Of a stretch of DNA of 64,000 nucleotides, positions 1 through 11,753 are shown in pieces. Origin of the DNA: Pempheris klunzingeri (Eukaryota > Chordata > Actinopteri > Acropomatiformes > Pempheridae); contig NC_092022.1 of NCBI RefSeq assembly GCF_042242105.1, positions 12,458,001-12,522,000 on the forward strand. Reading direction: 5' to 3'. Position 1 is the first letter of the stretch. Each line of letters opens with the position of its first letter. The notes below the pieces were generated by a model. It was not told where the DNA came from. It was given only the letters and a program-made list of their open reading frames with translations, and did no database searches. A program made the translations under genes and the position numbers.

Positions 1-59
1 ACTTCACCCTAGTCTACACTTCAGCCACAGCAGCAGCTCTGTGAGGCTGTACTAAGGCT

Positions 60-812
60 AAGTGGTGCTTTTAACTTAATGCTAACATCAGCATGCTAAC
101 ATGCTCGCTGTGACAATGATGAAATGAAAAAACATGCTGATGTTTAGCAGGTGTGTTTACCATATTCATCATCTTGGTTTGAGTGTTAGCAGGCATTTTG
201 TGTTTTTAGCACTAAATGCAACGTGCAGGTGTGGCTGATGGGAATTGCATTACATTTGCAAGTTTTGGACAAACTGAGCTCATCCATCTATCCTTCTCCT
301 AGACCAATTGTCCCTAGAGTTGTGAGGTGGGGGCTGGAGCCAATCCCTGCTTACACTGGGTCAGTCACACATCCAGTCAGACAACCATTCACATTCACAT
401 ATGGAGTGACCAATTAACCTGTGTGTTTTTAGACTGGTAAGCTTGGAGTTGGAGCACCACAGTGCCGCCCATTTTGGGCTGATGATGGCATTACTGAAAA
501 AGATTTACCAAAGTTATTAACTCATCCTGAGGGGTTTTGACGACCATGAATGTTGTGGAATCAGTTAATCCAGTAAATGTTTGGATATATGGTTATCTGT
601 ACCAACTTTCTTGGCAGTCTAAACAATACTTGAGACATTTCACTAAAAACAAATGATGGGGGAATTGGGGGAAGTCAGGATCACCAAAGTCAGTAGGCCT
701 CATCCTCTGGGGACCATGGATATCTGTAGAAAAATGTCATGGCGCTCCATCCAATAGTGAGTGTAGAGTAATAGAGTGGTGGACTCAACGACAGCCCATC
801 ACTACTATCCCT
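60..812. repeat. Dispersed teleost repeat, split by a second repeat
   Basis: The left part (about 60-265) has runs of GCTAACAT/AGCATGCTAACATG followed by a TTTTAGCACTAAATGCAACG-type stretch and GGCTGATGGGAATTGCATTA. The right part (about 462-812) contains two diverged copies of one unit: the ACCAAAGT..TCATCCT..GG..GACCATG pattern at 507-552 recurs at 683-725. I recognise this combination as an interspersed repeat common in percomorph genomes; the family name is not certain. It codes for nothing visible. Confidence 0.7.
275..445. repeat. Second dispersed repeat inserted inside the first
   Basis: The stretch contains ATCCATCTATCCTT, then GGGCTGGAGCCAATCCC, then ACAACCATTCACATTCACA and GTGACCAATTAACCTGTGTG. 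This order is that of a widespread fish repeat usually read as a noncoding dispersed element. It separates two parts of the surrounding repeat, so it probably inserted later. The boundaries are approximate because no target-site duplication is clear. Confidence 0.6.
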
Positions 813-1662
813 ACAGCCACGTCACCAGCGTGTAAATAAGTGGCAGTCTGTTGCTAAGACAACACTTCCTTTAGCTGCCCCACAGTAAAAGTGTCCCAGT
901 TTGCGTTATCAATAGCTTGACACAGCAAGGGGCCTAACTCCAGCTCTGATGGCACAGCAAAAAGGAGGGAACGGCAACGTCTGTTTGTTAAATGAATGTC
1001 AGCACAGCAACCCAGAAGTCAAACAAAAATCCAAATCACAGCAACTCAAAGTTTATTGAGGAGCTACAAAACTAGCGGAAGCAAAATGCTGCAAGCGTTT
1101 TCACAATGACACTTCTCTCTAGTCGCTGTGTGACTACATATGTTGAGTCAGTTGTTTTGCTGTGACAGCTCAGTTGCTGGCAGGGACCTTCAGGCTCAGT
1201 TCTGCTGTCCTGCAAAACCATAATATTGTTGGATCAGCGTGGTTATCCCCTGCTGTGATGGTACTGTGCTGTAGTGTGCTATACTGGGCAAGTGAAAAAG
1301 ACAGTGTCCTATTTCCCTAAATTAAGTTGCTACAGAATTGCAGTCATCTATTTGGTATTTTTGACACAAAGTGGTTCGCTGTGATGTACTGCATCCAAAT
1401 TACTTATAGCATATTACGTCACATGATTTGTTGGTATTAAAAACCTTAAATTGTATTCATTTAGTTGGTTATTGTGCTCCTGCTGCCCTTCTTTGCATTG
1501 TTGCCAGTGGTGCCTGTAAAGCAGAACCAACCTGATATCCTGAATTTTATGTTGTGCCTCCATGTCTTTTTTTTTTTTTTTTTACTTTGGCAGTGACTTA
1601 TAGAGACACATCTAGTAAATCAGTATATTCTCTTTAACGGTTTGCTTGATTTTGTTTTTCAG
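813..1662. other. Noncoding flank, no feature recognised
   Basis: No long reading frame, RNA gene or clear repeat was seen apart from a 17-base T run at 1567-1583 that may form part of the pyrimidine tract region ahead of the candidate exon at 1663. Confidence 0.4.
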
Positions 1663-1771
1663 CTGCTGCAGTCATTGCTGGAGGCCCAGGGCGGTAACGG
1701 GCAGCTGGGACGCCGTGTGTTTGAACAGCCCCCCAGATCTTTTACACTTATCTTTGATCAGCACCCAGCAG
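1663..1771 (+). CDS. Candidate internal exon of an unidentified gene
   Basis: A 109-base block is bounded by a good acceptor (TTTTGTTTTTCAG ending at 1662) and a consensus donor (CAG|GTAAGG, GT at 1772). Read from its first base it is open for 36 codons plus one base, beginning LLQSLLEAQGGNGQLGRR and ending FDQHPA. The second frame is also open and the third has a stop. No domain is recognisable and I cannot name the gene. In mammals CALCOCO1 lies on this side of HOXC13, but the translated sequence does not resemble what I know of that protein. A fortuitous splice-like block remains possible. Confidence 0.35.
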
Positions 1772-2111
1772 GTAAGGACATCTGATTCATTAACCTCTGA
1801 TTTGCATAGTTGGTAATGGTTTTCATTGCAGTGACAGTACTTTCAGATGAATGCTGATGTCACCAATAATTTAGATATTCATTGGTTCGATGACCTGAAC
1901 CACAGGTTAACCATTTTCTTGAACTGAGACTTATTTTGTTACACTAAAAGCAGTCAATCAATGGGAACGACTTGCAACGGATATTTCTTGTATATGTTTC
2001 TTAATGGTTGTTATTTCGACGATCCGATGCGGTTTTGTATGCATTTCTACATGTTTACGTCCCCTGTACTAGAAGTGTACTGTCGATTTGCTTCAGTCAG
2101 GCTATAGTCTG

Positions 2112-2195
2112 TAGAGTTTCTGCACTCAATGGTTATCAGTGAGTGTAGAATTTCTGCACTCAGTGTTAATCAGTGAGTGTATAAACTCTGTGCAG
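2112..2195. repeat. Short tandem repeat with internal inverted repeats
   Basis: Two 34-base units (2112-2145 and 2146-2179) read TAGA(G/A)TTTCTGCACTCA and end CAGTGAGTG. A partial third copy follows. Each unit contains CACTCA and TGAGTG as inverted arms. Confidence 0.65.
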
Positions 2196-2338
2196 GTACG
2201 GTCAGAGTCCTAAATTAAGAAACACTTTCTCGCTAGAATTATGTATATGTTTTTATAATATATTCTGGAGGCCTCAGTAAAAGCATCTTAAAATTTACTT
2301 TTTATAAAGCTCCTATGTATCGAAATCTTTCCATTCAG

Positions 2339-2431
2339 ACTTACAGCCCAGGGCTTCAGCCGTGAAGAAGCAGACTTGTAAGCTTATTTTAACTTATGCA
2401 TCTACTGGAGAGAAGAAAGAAAAATGCAGAA
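2339..2431 (+). CDS. Candidate next exon of the same unidentified gene
   Basis: Acceptor TTTCCATTCAG ends at 2338. The phase-1 frame left by the previous exon stays open and reads D-LQPRASAVKKQTCKLIL and on to EKKEKCR. Two donors are possible: CTT|GTAAGC with GT at 2378, or the stronger GAA|GTAAGT with GT at 2432. Both give a length that is a multiple of three (39 or 93), so the phase is kept. The frame closes soon after the second donor (TAA). The matching phase of two neighbouring blocks is the main support. Function unknown. Confidence 0.3.
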
Positions 2432-3354
2432 GTAAGTATTAAGAGTTAAGGTGAAGAGGGGGAGAGAACCCAGTCAGGATTTATTTGCTTTCTAGCCATA
2501 AAATGGATGTAAAACCTGCTGTAGCCTCTTGGAAGTTGTTGTCAGTGAGGCTGACTCAGCTGGACTCCGGGTACCTAAAAGTCTGATGTAAATTGTCTAG
2601 TGAAATGGAACTTTCATAAAGTAGAAGTTCATTTTTCTCTGAATACTGATTTACTATCATTAAAATTTATTAAAATGACAAGAGAAGGAACATGAATGAT
2701 CTTGATGAAAGTGGGTCATTAATAACAGAAAATTCTACACGGATATAAAGAAGAAAAACATAATACCAGAATAGTGGAGCAAAAGGGGGAGTACTGAATG
2801 GTCTGTGCACTGGAACACTTTAAGAGAAATTATAGGAATGAAAACAGGACGTGTATAAAACATGTGCCAAATAAGAGCAGTGCAGTATGATGAGCCATAT
2901 TTAGAAAGTAAAGACAGATGTCTGGGCACCAAAAACACTTCATAAAAAAAGAAATTAATGAAAAATATACAGAATATTTATTTTGTAAAATATTTCCATC
3001 CTTCATTGAACATGCAGTACAATGAAGAAAACAAAATTTTACAGTTAAATTAATTAAAATACATTTTACAATTTTACAGTGCGTACGGTATCTTCAGAAA
3101 GTGCACAGGTTTGTGCAGATATACGATATGTTGTAGCTGTGTTCCTCCTCTAAAAAGACAAAATGGAGGTACAGAAGTAAGTGATGGCCGAAAAATAACT
3201 TGCTTTTAGGCTTGTTGTTCGGCTCTGAAATGTAAAAACTGGTGACTCGAGGAAGAATGCAGAGATTGTCAGAATTGCACTGAATATCCAAAAAATGTGA
3301 CTTATCTTTTTATTCAAAATATCGCATCAAATGGAATTCCCTTGCATGTCATCA

Positions 3355-3388
3355 ATCATGTGGAAAAACTCTTTTTTTTCCACATGAT
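3355..3388. repeat. Perfect inverted repeat, 14-base arms
   Basis: ATCATGTGGAAAAA (3355-3368) is the exact reverse complement of 3375-3388, with a 6-base loop. No protein or known element is associated with it. Confidence 0.75.
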
Positions 3389-4063
3389 GAATCCAGTTTT
3401 GGAAATGCTTCTCTCTTGTGGTTATTACACCCACACGCAGTATGGGAGCAAGTTGTAAAAAGACATTTTCCTCGCTCAGTTGGTTGGGTGTTCATAAATA
3501 AACACAAACAAGTCTGCCACAGTATCCATCACTCCTTCGTACTGCAGAATGAAGTCAGTGCGTTTGCGTGGGGGTGTAGTGCCATGTGACGACTGCAGTG
3601 AGAATCTACATGAGAGTTATGTTTTCTTTCTAAAGGTACTTTCTTGTGTACTCATGATGTGCTGTATGTAATTTTTGCATCTTTACAAATTAATTAAGTT
3701 AAATGTGATGTCCTCATTTTTTTCAATCAAACTATATAGCAACATTCAAATATCTGATGGGTATTCTGTGTTTTGGTAACAGGAACTGAATGAAATATTT
3801 GATTTAATAGGTCTTCGGGTAAATTATCAAAGACAGAATTTTGTGTGTGATTGTAGATCATGTATTCAAATGAACAATCTGTTCTCTTTTACTGAAGTAT
3901 TCATACACAATCAGTTTACAAACAATAGGAAACAATACAAATACCACACTCCTACTGTCTGTATGCTGTTTGCTTGTGTGATGCTTGGTAATTGCTATTC
4001 TAAGCTTATGAAGACCCTTAAATGGTCAATTCCACTATCTCTGATATGAATCCTCATCGAGGA

Positions 4064-4099
4064 TGTGGTGCTGATGAGTAAACACTCATCAGCACCACA
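4064..4099. repeat. Perfect inverted repeat, 16-base arms
   Basis: TGTGGTGCTGATGAGT (4064-4079) is matched exactly by its reverse complement at 4084-4099 around a 4-base AAAC loop. The stem is GC-balanced and would fold as DNA or RNA. It is too short for a normal microRNA precursor. Confidence 0.85.
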
Positions 4100-6896
4100 G
4101 TCAATGGTCAAGCTTTAGGCATGTAGGTGTTACAGTTCTTCAGAGCCAAATTGCACTCTTGTGTATTGTATCTGAAAAACTGTTTGGGTCTTCCAGGATT
4201 CCTCTTTTCAATTTGTTGTTACACATGTAAGGTGACACATAAACAAAGAAAAGTGCAGACATAAGATCTGCAACACAAAACTGTGTTTTTCCCCAATGTA
4301 CTTGACATTAAAGTGATCAAAATAATGTGCATAACTGAACTGAATCATTAATCATAATAATTTTTATGATACTTCTGTCCTACTGTGCTGGTAAACATGA
4401 AATAATACAGGCACTAAATGTTGCGGTTCCCAAAGGCTAAAGGTAAAGCAGGATAATGATTATGTTAATTTATTAAACATACACGGAGATGACTACATGA
4501 CTGTACATTTACATTACATTATATTTTACATGATTTTCAAATCAATGTGTCACAGTATTAGATTTCTTTTTTTTTACTACTGCAACTACTTTACCTGCTA
4601 AATTACTCCCATTGTTTTCAGTATATAATGTCTGTGTTGGTGAAAAATTCACCACAAAATGAGACAAAAAAGCTGCAGCAAAAAGGCTTTTCGTGTGAAC
4701 TCTACAAAAGTCTCAACTCAACTTTGTAAATACTGTTTCAGGTGTATATAAAACAGATTTGACTTCACTAGTAAAGAACAGTACGGAGAACAACTGTATG
4801 CTACTGCAGCCGTTCCTAATTGATTTAAAACAGTGATGCTCATTTAGCAGCCTGTGGGTCACATCTGGCTCTGGCTTGAAGCTGCCTACCCGATCAATTC
4901 CTCAGCTTTAAGAGCCAGTGCCCTGCAGTCAATTCAATCTGTAATTTTAGGACCGTCATGTAATTGCAGCTTATCTGGTTGAATGGCTTAACATTGAAAT
5001 GTTTGTAATGTGCTGGGCATCTCTACCAGCTTCCCCAAACTTCCCCAGAATCTTGGCCAAATTCAGTCGAGCTCAATGGTCTTTTTGTGTTTACTCTGAC
5101 CTTAAGCAAGGTCATGAACAAATATTTCTACTTGAGGATATTTCCAGTCTAAAGAGGACATCTCTCATGTCAATATTATGCCTGGGAGGTGTCTACTTCT
5201 TTCCTTAAGGTTCTGTATTCTTCTCTCCACTTGCATTTCCTCAGCATCACATTTTGCAGCTGCTGTTACTTTGCTGCTGAAATGCTTAAATATTACAGGA
5301 GAGTAGACCAATACACTAACCTAGTGTTTTAGGCAGATTTTGCACCTACAGTGCAGTCTACAACAAAGGGTGTCCCATTCAAACCCAAAAAAGACATTAA
5401 TTTGATTAATTTCACAAAAAACACAGTGGGCTCTTCTGTCATTCGTTATTGATTAATACAAGCACTCTTCCTGGATTATGGTATCTATAATATTGGGAAA
5501 TATATTGTGAATATTGAATATCAATCTTTAGTGTGTTTATTTTAATTTTCATTATGCCACTATAAATGTTTTTTCTTGACATTCTCTCTCTTTGTAGATT
5601 ATATCTGACTCTATTTTGCATTAGAAACGGATTTCTGTTGTTTTTTGTTGTCTTCTGCGTTATTAGTCAACAGGTTAAAACCAGTCAGACGGCCTGATGT
5701 CGCACATTAATTTGTACCCTGTATCTTAGTCTCGAAATTATTGCCATATAACTACGTGTAAAACCCTGTCACGCATTTAATATCTCGCCGATGCGGATTA
5801 TTTTACTGCCCCTTCAATCGTTAATTATGCAATTAAATAGAAAATTAATTAAAGCTCTGAGGCACGCTGTACTTTTCTGGTGGTGCAGTAGCACAATTCA
5901 GGGTCCGAAATTTTGTTGGCTTCTCCATAAAATCCCACGCAAGAAGAAAAAGTGAGAGAATGTGGTTTTTCATCGCCCTATTTCTCCTCCGAATATGTTA
6001 ATAAAAGTGCTGCAATTTCTTACATTCGGTTTGCTTTTAAGTTTTCTTTACAGCGTAATTTACAGGGGAAAAAAACGATGTGCAGCTTTTTAAAATCACC
6101 ACTCTTAACATCAAAATGTAAAACGGTCCGGACCTGGACACAAAGTTAGGAAATCTAATCAGGATATGGGATTGTACCGTTTTATTTATTCGTGTTCATG
6201 CAACAAATAACTCAATAACAAATAACTGACTTAATCTGTGTCGTTCTCGCACTCGTGCTCTTGTTTTGTAATGAATTCTGATTAATATGAATGTTAGTAT
6301 TAATAATTCGGAGGATGGCATGCAGTTCAGATGCGGTTTCAAATCCTTTTCAGCCGACAAATAATGTATGAAAAAAAGACATGCTTGGGCTGGCCTATAA
6401 GACCATAGCTTAGAAAGAAAATATCACATTTGAATAAGAATCCGACTTAAAAAACGACGTTCTATTGTTTAATATGGGCCTGATTAAGGGGAATGGTGGA
6501 GTCCATCTAGAATTTCTGATGTACTTCAGACCTAAAACAACAGAGAACCTAATCGTGGAGATGGGCAGGGCAGTGTTAAGATGGATAAAACGTTATCAGC
6601 CTGCAGCCCACTGCTTTACCTCTATTATTTACTGGTTAGATTAGGCAGCTCATGATGGCTCTACTAAAATAAATGAATTTCTGGAGATTTGTCAGGAGAG
6701 CTTGATAAGATTATTCTCAGTTTTTGTTTGTTTCTTTGTTGGCTCGCGTGTCGAATGGGAGTCTCGGGTATTTCTTTTAATATAGGATCGGATTTGGACC
6801 CCGTTTATGTAAACTGCTACTGTTTTGGTTTACGAGCGAGGTGAGAGAGGTGAGGGGTGTCCTCTCCTGAGCACACCCAGCTCCGTCTGAGCCCAG

Positions 6897-6914
6897 TGAC
6901 TTTGAACTTGAACT
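6897..6914 (-). promoter_or_regulatory. Triple hexamer array, DR0 nuclear-receptor-like site
   Basis: TGACTT-TGAACT-TGAACT run head to tail with no spacer. On the minus strand this is AGTTCA-AGTTCA-AAGTCA. DR0 half-site pairs of this type are the preferred site of NR6A1 (GCNF). Occupancy is inferred. Confidence 0.45.
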
Positions 6915-9767
6915 TCGTCGTGCTCATCATCATAACGTTTGTAATACACCGGTGCAAAGTGAACCTGCACTCAGTCTGGGCAGTGGATTAATTCGCCTCA
7001 TTGGGCTGTCGATCCATCTCCGTTCATCGAGGCCATGCGCAAAAAAAGTGCGCACAAAATAAATAAAGAGCAGTATGAAGTGGCCCAGACAGCAGGCAAC
7101 AGTACAAACTCCTCCATGCTTCCACTGTAGTTCTCCAATCTGTCTTTCATTTAACTAGAGCTTGACTTTGCCTTCCACTTTGTTTTTCTGGCGCAGAAAA
7201 CTATAATGACTGAGATGAGGTTTTAAATGAGACATATGGGATATCAAAAATATGTTCAACTCTCGCTCCTGAGCAATTAAAGGCTTTTTAAGCCAAAACC
7301 TCCACAGGAGTCGTCCTGTGGCCACGTTCATTAAACATGTCATAGTCACAGCCAATAGAGGGATCTGCTTAGGTCTGTAGAGGGGCTCAGTTATATTTTG
7401 AGTAGTGAGTTATTTTAAAGCTACAAACGAGAAATGTTTCATCTCAACCATGAGAAGCTTTTGTGCACATTTAAATGAATATGTCTTATCAGGAGGAGTC
7501 TGTCACCTCTGTAAAGATTTTCAAAAATGAGTGCTTAAAACTGCTTTATTAAAAATGACTCACTACTTGGTCTTTTCTGCTCTTGCAGCCAACACCTCAG
7601 TTCATGCATCACATGTAACAAGCACATGTTCTTTGCTGCATGAAGACATTCATCTGATTAAAACATCCTGCGAAAACGACATCAGTAGGCTGATCTGAGG
7701 ACAGCTGTTGGCAAACGCTTCTATATGCATGAAGGCAGAGTATTACAGTTCAATTACTTCATTTTACCTCGAGCTTGGGCTGAAGGGCACGAGCCATTAG
7801 TTGCGTAGGTACCACATATGTTTGATTGCAGATAGGTGCACTGGGAAAGCGCGCAATACACACAAAGAACACCTCCTCGGAGCCACTTGGAGCTGTTTAT
7901 TATTATATGTAAAGTAATCTAAATGCATATGGTTTGACCTACAGTACCAACCTACCGACACATGAAGAGCGATGGTTTATTTTAGCAGACATCTCGAAAC
8001 TAAATAACAAACTCACCTTCACGAAAAAAAAACGGGCTCTAACTGATGTTTTTGGTTGAATTGCTATTTGTGTAGACATTTTAATCTGATTTCAGAGTTA
8101 GAAAAAGTCCCAGTGCCACAGAACTGCATTTCTTAAAAATGTCTCTTCTCAGTACTCCACTTTGCTGTGGCTCGGTTACAGCCGCGTGATTCTGTTGATG
8201 AGATTAAAAGTCACTTCTGACAAAATACACGAATTAAAAACAAAAAAAAAAGCCACTTCAATCCTAATTTGGCTGCTCTCTCTGTGATGTGTGTGCCTGT
8301 ATCACCGTGGCCTCAGCGCTGCTCTCTGTAGCAGGCTCTGGATCATATTAGATGCCTTTTTTTTTATACTTTTGCCTTGTTGATATGATTCAGGGTTTAG
8401 CTTCCTCGGCACCATTTCAGTTAAAGATTTCCTCCATCACAACGAGTTAACCAACAACAAGCAGGTGCAGGCATCATTTTCCAGCCCGCAGCTCTTCCAG
8501 ACCAACGACCCGTGTTGGCTTTGGGCTCCTCAGACGGTCTCTGTCGGGCTGCTGATGAGGAAGTTGTTGTCCTCGCTTACTTTCAATCTCCGGGATTTTT
8601 ATTTGGTGTCTTAAAGCAAAGTGGGCTTCACAGCTTGGGCTATATAAATAAACCATATGCCTATACCAAATATAGTGGGCTTCCTGTTTTACATTCACTG
8701 CAGCAAAATATAATCTACATGTTGTGCTGTTAATAACAGTGTAAAGAAAGTAATATGGAATAAACTATGATTTAAGCTACAAGTTTTGTCATGATGTGAA
8801 AGTATATAGAAATATCGCCCACAGGAAGTGGGAAGAATATTATTATTATTAAAGAATATTAAGGTGCATGAGAATTAAAAGGTAATGGGAGGGTAAATTT
8901 GCATGTTTAGTCATGTTTAGTTTAGTCAGTTTGAGGAGAGAAAATTTTTTTTTTAGTTTAAATGATTGTGAAGATGGAATTAAAGTTGGATCTGCAGTGC
9001 AGAAGTGAGTTCACCTTTCAGGCAACATTGAAAACATTTAATTTGCTTTTTTTAGCACTCGGTCTATTGTGTGCGCTCAGAAACAGTTTTTATTCTATTT
9101 TATTCCTACAGTTATGGTGAAAGACTTTCTCAGTGGACTACATGGCGGCGTGTTAAGCTCCCAAACATTCATAGCGCGTGTCCTCGGAACTCTGTCAGCA
9201 TCTGACACATTTTCTATATTTGAATATTTAGAAAGCTGCGTGGTGTTACTAGCTGTAATACACATTAGCATGAGTCCAAGTGGCGTGGAAATATTGGCCT
9301 GTAACGCAAACCCTAAGATTTAGGAAGATACCCTTGAAGATGATTAGTTTGATACAGTTTGTAATTTCCAGGCGATTCAGTTTCCTCCCGCGCTGCAGAA
9401 GCAAACACAGTTGGCCTGAAAATAAACTAAACCTTCACAAATCCCATCATTGTCTGAATGGTCAAGTTGGATCAGTTTACTTCTAATGAGCACATTTAAT
9501 GTGTGTAAGAAGCCTTCAGGAACTTTCTATTTTCAAAGCTACTTTTAGAAACGAAGCTCTCTGCTTCGGACGCACCCATGCGTAAAACATTTTAAAATGC
9601 ACCTGCACACATGCTCGATCCCTTTGGACTATTCTGCATACAGAGTGAAATATGATCAGAAAGTTTTAAAGCGCTTTATTCTTTGAGGAGTGAAGGAGTG
9701 AGATGATTAATGATGAACGTGTGTGTCTTTTGTTTTGCTGTCTGGACGGATGGAGCGACCGCCTCTC

Positions 9768-9785
9768 TTAACTTGAACTTGGACT
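9768..9785 (-). promoter_or_regulatory. Triple hexamer array, DR0 nuclear-receptor-like site
   Basis: TTAACT-TGAACT-TGGACT in the same phase as the array at 6897. Minus strand: AGTCCA-AGTTCA-AGTTAA. It is followed by TCCGACGAG, close to the bases after the other arrays. Confidence 0.45.
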
Positions 9786-10810
9786 TCCGACGAGACGCGT
9801 CCAACTGTGGATTTATTTAGCGTGCTTTCTCAGCATTTCGCCCCGTGGACTGCAGCAGCAACATTTAGGACTCATTCCTGCAGGGACCGTTTGTAGACGG
9901 CGATAGACTAAAGTGTTGGGGACATTTTTAAAATCAGCCAGTTTGTTTATAAATCACATAAAGCTATAAGGCAGGACAGGCTTCGGCCCACAGTGATGAC
10001 ATACAGACGGTTTGATAACGTGTTCGTCTAGTTAAAGAATTCTATATTTGGAGTAACTAGTCTCTCTAAAGTACATTTTAATTAAAATATTTTGAGTGAC
10101 CTATATTTAGATCATTTGGTGAGCTTGTGTAATGGATACTTCAACTCACGGCTCTGCGCACTTCCAGACACAGCTGGAAATAAAAAATATACAAAATTGT
10201 AGAAATATACTTTGTTTGATAAATACATTATTCTCTAACTTTACAAGTGTATGAAAACATCCATATGTTTATTTATACGATCATGCTTGTATATCTCATC
10301 ATCTAAATTGTACGACATTCTGCAGATGTTTGAGACTTAAATGCTCGCCAGTACACCGGTGTTGTGTTTCTGACATAACTAAATGCAGTTCACGGGCTTT
10401 TATTCTCCAAACTGTGGAACTACTACCACTTTATGTTGCGTAAATGAAGCGCAGGGATATGTTGCTCTCAAATTTGGTGCAATCCGATCATCCAGCGTCG
10501 AGTAAACGGACCACAGACATTTCGTTAAGAATATGATAAGTGCATCAAATATAAAGGCTGTAAATCCGGTGCTGTACTGTGTAAATCCACTGTGGCCTGG
10601 CCGTAGCGGTGGTCTGCCAGCCTGCCCCTCTGTCCTGTGGGCGCGGCTCCGCCTGGCCTGCTTTATTTTGCGGTTAACCCACAGCCATCCTCTCCTACTC
10701 TACCTGCTCTGGGTGAGGCTAGACGAGTCAAATCCACTGTAAATTAGGCCTAAGCTGCAGTGTTTGGTAGTCATCTTCATGCATGGCCTTCCAGCATCTT
10801 ATTAACCACT

Positions 10811-10839
10811 ACTGTGTATGATCAGTGATCATACACAGT
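10811..10839. repeat. Palindrome, 14-base arms around one base
   Basis: ACTGTGTATGATCA (10811-10824) is exactly matched by its reverse complement at 10826-10839, with a single G between them. TGATCA is embedded twice. Confidence 0.8.
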
Positions 10840-11731
10840 GTGATTCAGTGAAGATGGATCTACCTCGTGGTGGTTATCTTAAAGAAACCCTCCACCAACA
10901 TGAGCAAAAAATCTACTGAATTTGATGGAAGCACTGGTCAGATTTTAAAGTTTCTACATTCACAGATGTGCTGCACTGTGCGTCTGTTGACTTTGTAAAG
11001 ATTAAGAACAGTCCGTTTCACACATATAAGAATGTGTCGGTGGGTAAAGTGAGTCTAAAAGGGGGAGTTACTCTCCCCCACACCTCTCTTTGGCCTAAAC
11101 TCGACACTTTTGTGTCTTCTATTCACTGTATGTCGTTTCACGAATACTTAAGCAAATTCCGGTTTGCTTGGCAAACATGGCTTCCCACCGACGACACCAG
11201 CCTGCAGTAGTAGTATTTTTAAGACGTGGATGCTGTTGCTCCGCAGTTAGAAATCACAAAAGTTGCATGCCAGTGTCGTCCCTGCATTTTAAAATGTGCT
11301 CATACATATGCAGCGAGATCCATGTGAGAGAAATGTGCCAACTAGGAATTTGTGAATGTTGAAGCGAGATGAAACGGGAAACAAAATAGTTCAATGTGAT
11401 CTATTTAGGCACGTCAACGGTTGTGTTAAAATGTCCCTCTCAACTTATCATAAAGGCATTTCACCCTGTTTATCACGCACCAGCGCTGCACTGCCCTAGT
11501 TATATATTTTTGACCTTTTTCTTGACAAAATCATATGCCGCCCTTGCCCTTGCCCTTGGCATTGGGCTCCAGTGGTCTTGGCTTTTACGATTATGAACAT
11601 TTTTGATCGTAAATTAAAGCCAGCCTGAACGGGAAAACATCAGATTGAGATGCTGTTTTAGTTTTGTAGGAATGTTTTCATGACAGTGGTCTGCTCTCTC
11701 CTGCCTGCTGAACAACGGCCCACTTTCTTTT

Positions 11732-11753
11732 CACACGCACACACACACACACT
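11732..11753. repeat. (CA)n microsatellite
   Basis: Short, slightly interrupted CA run. Confidence 0.8.
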
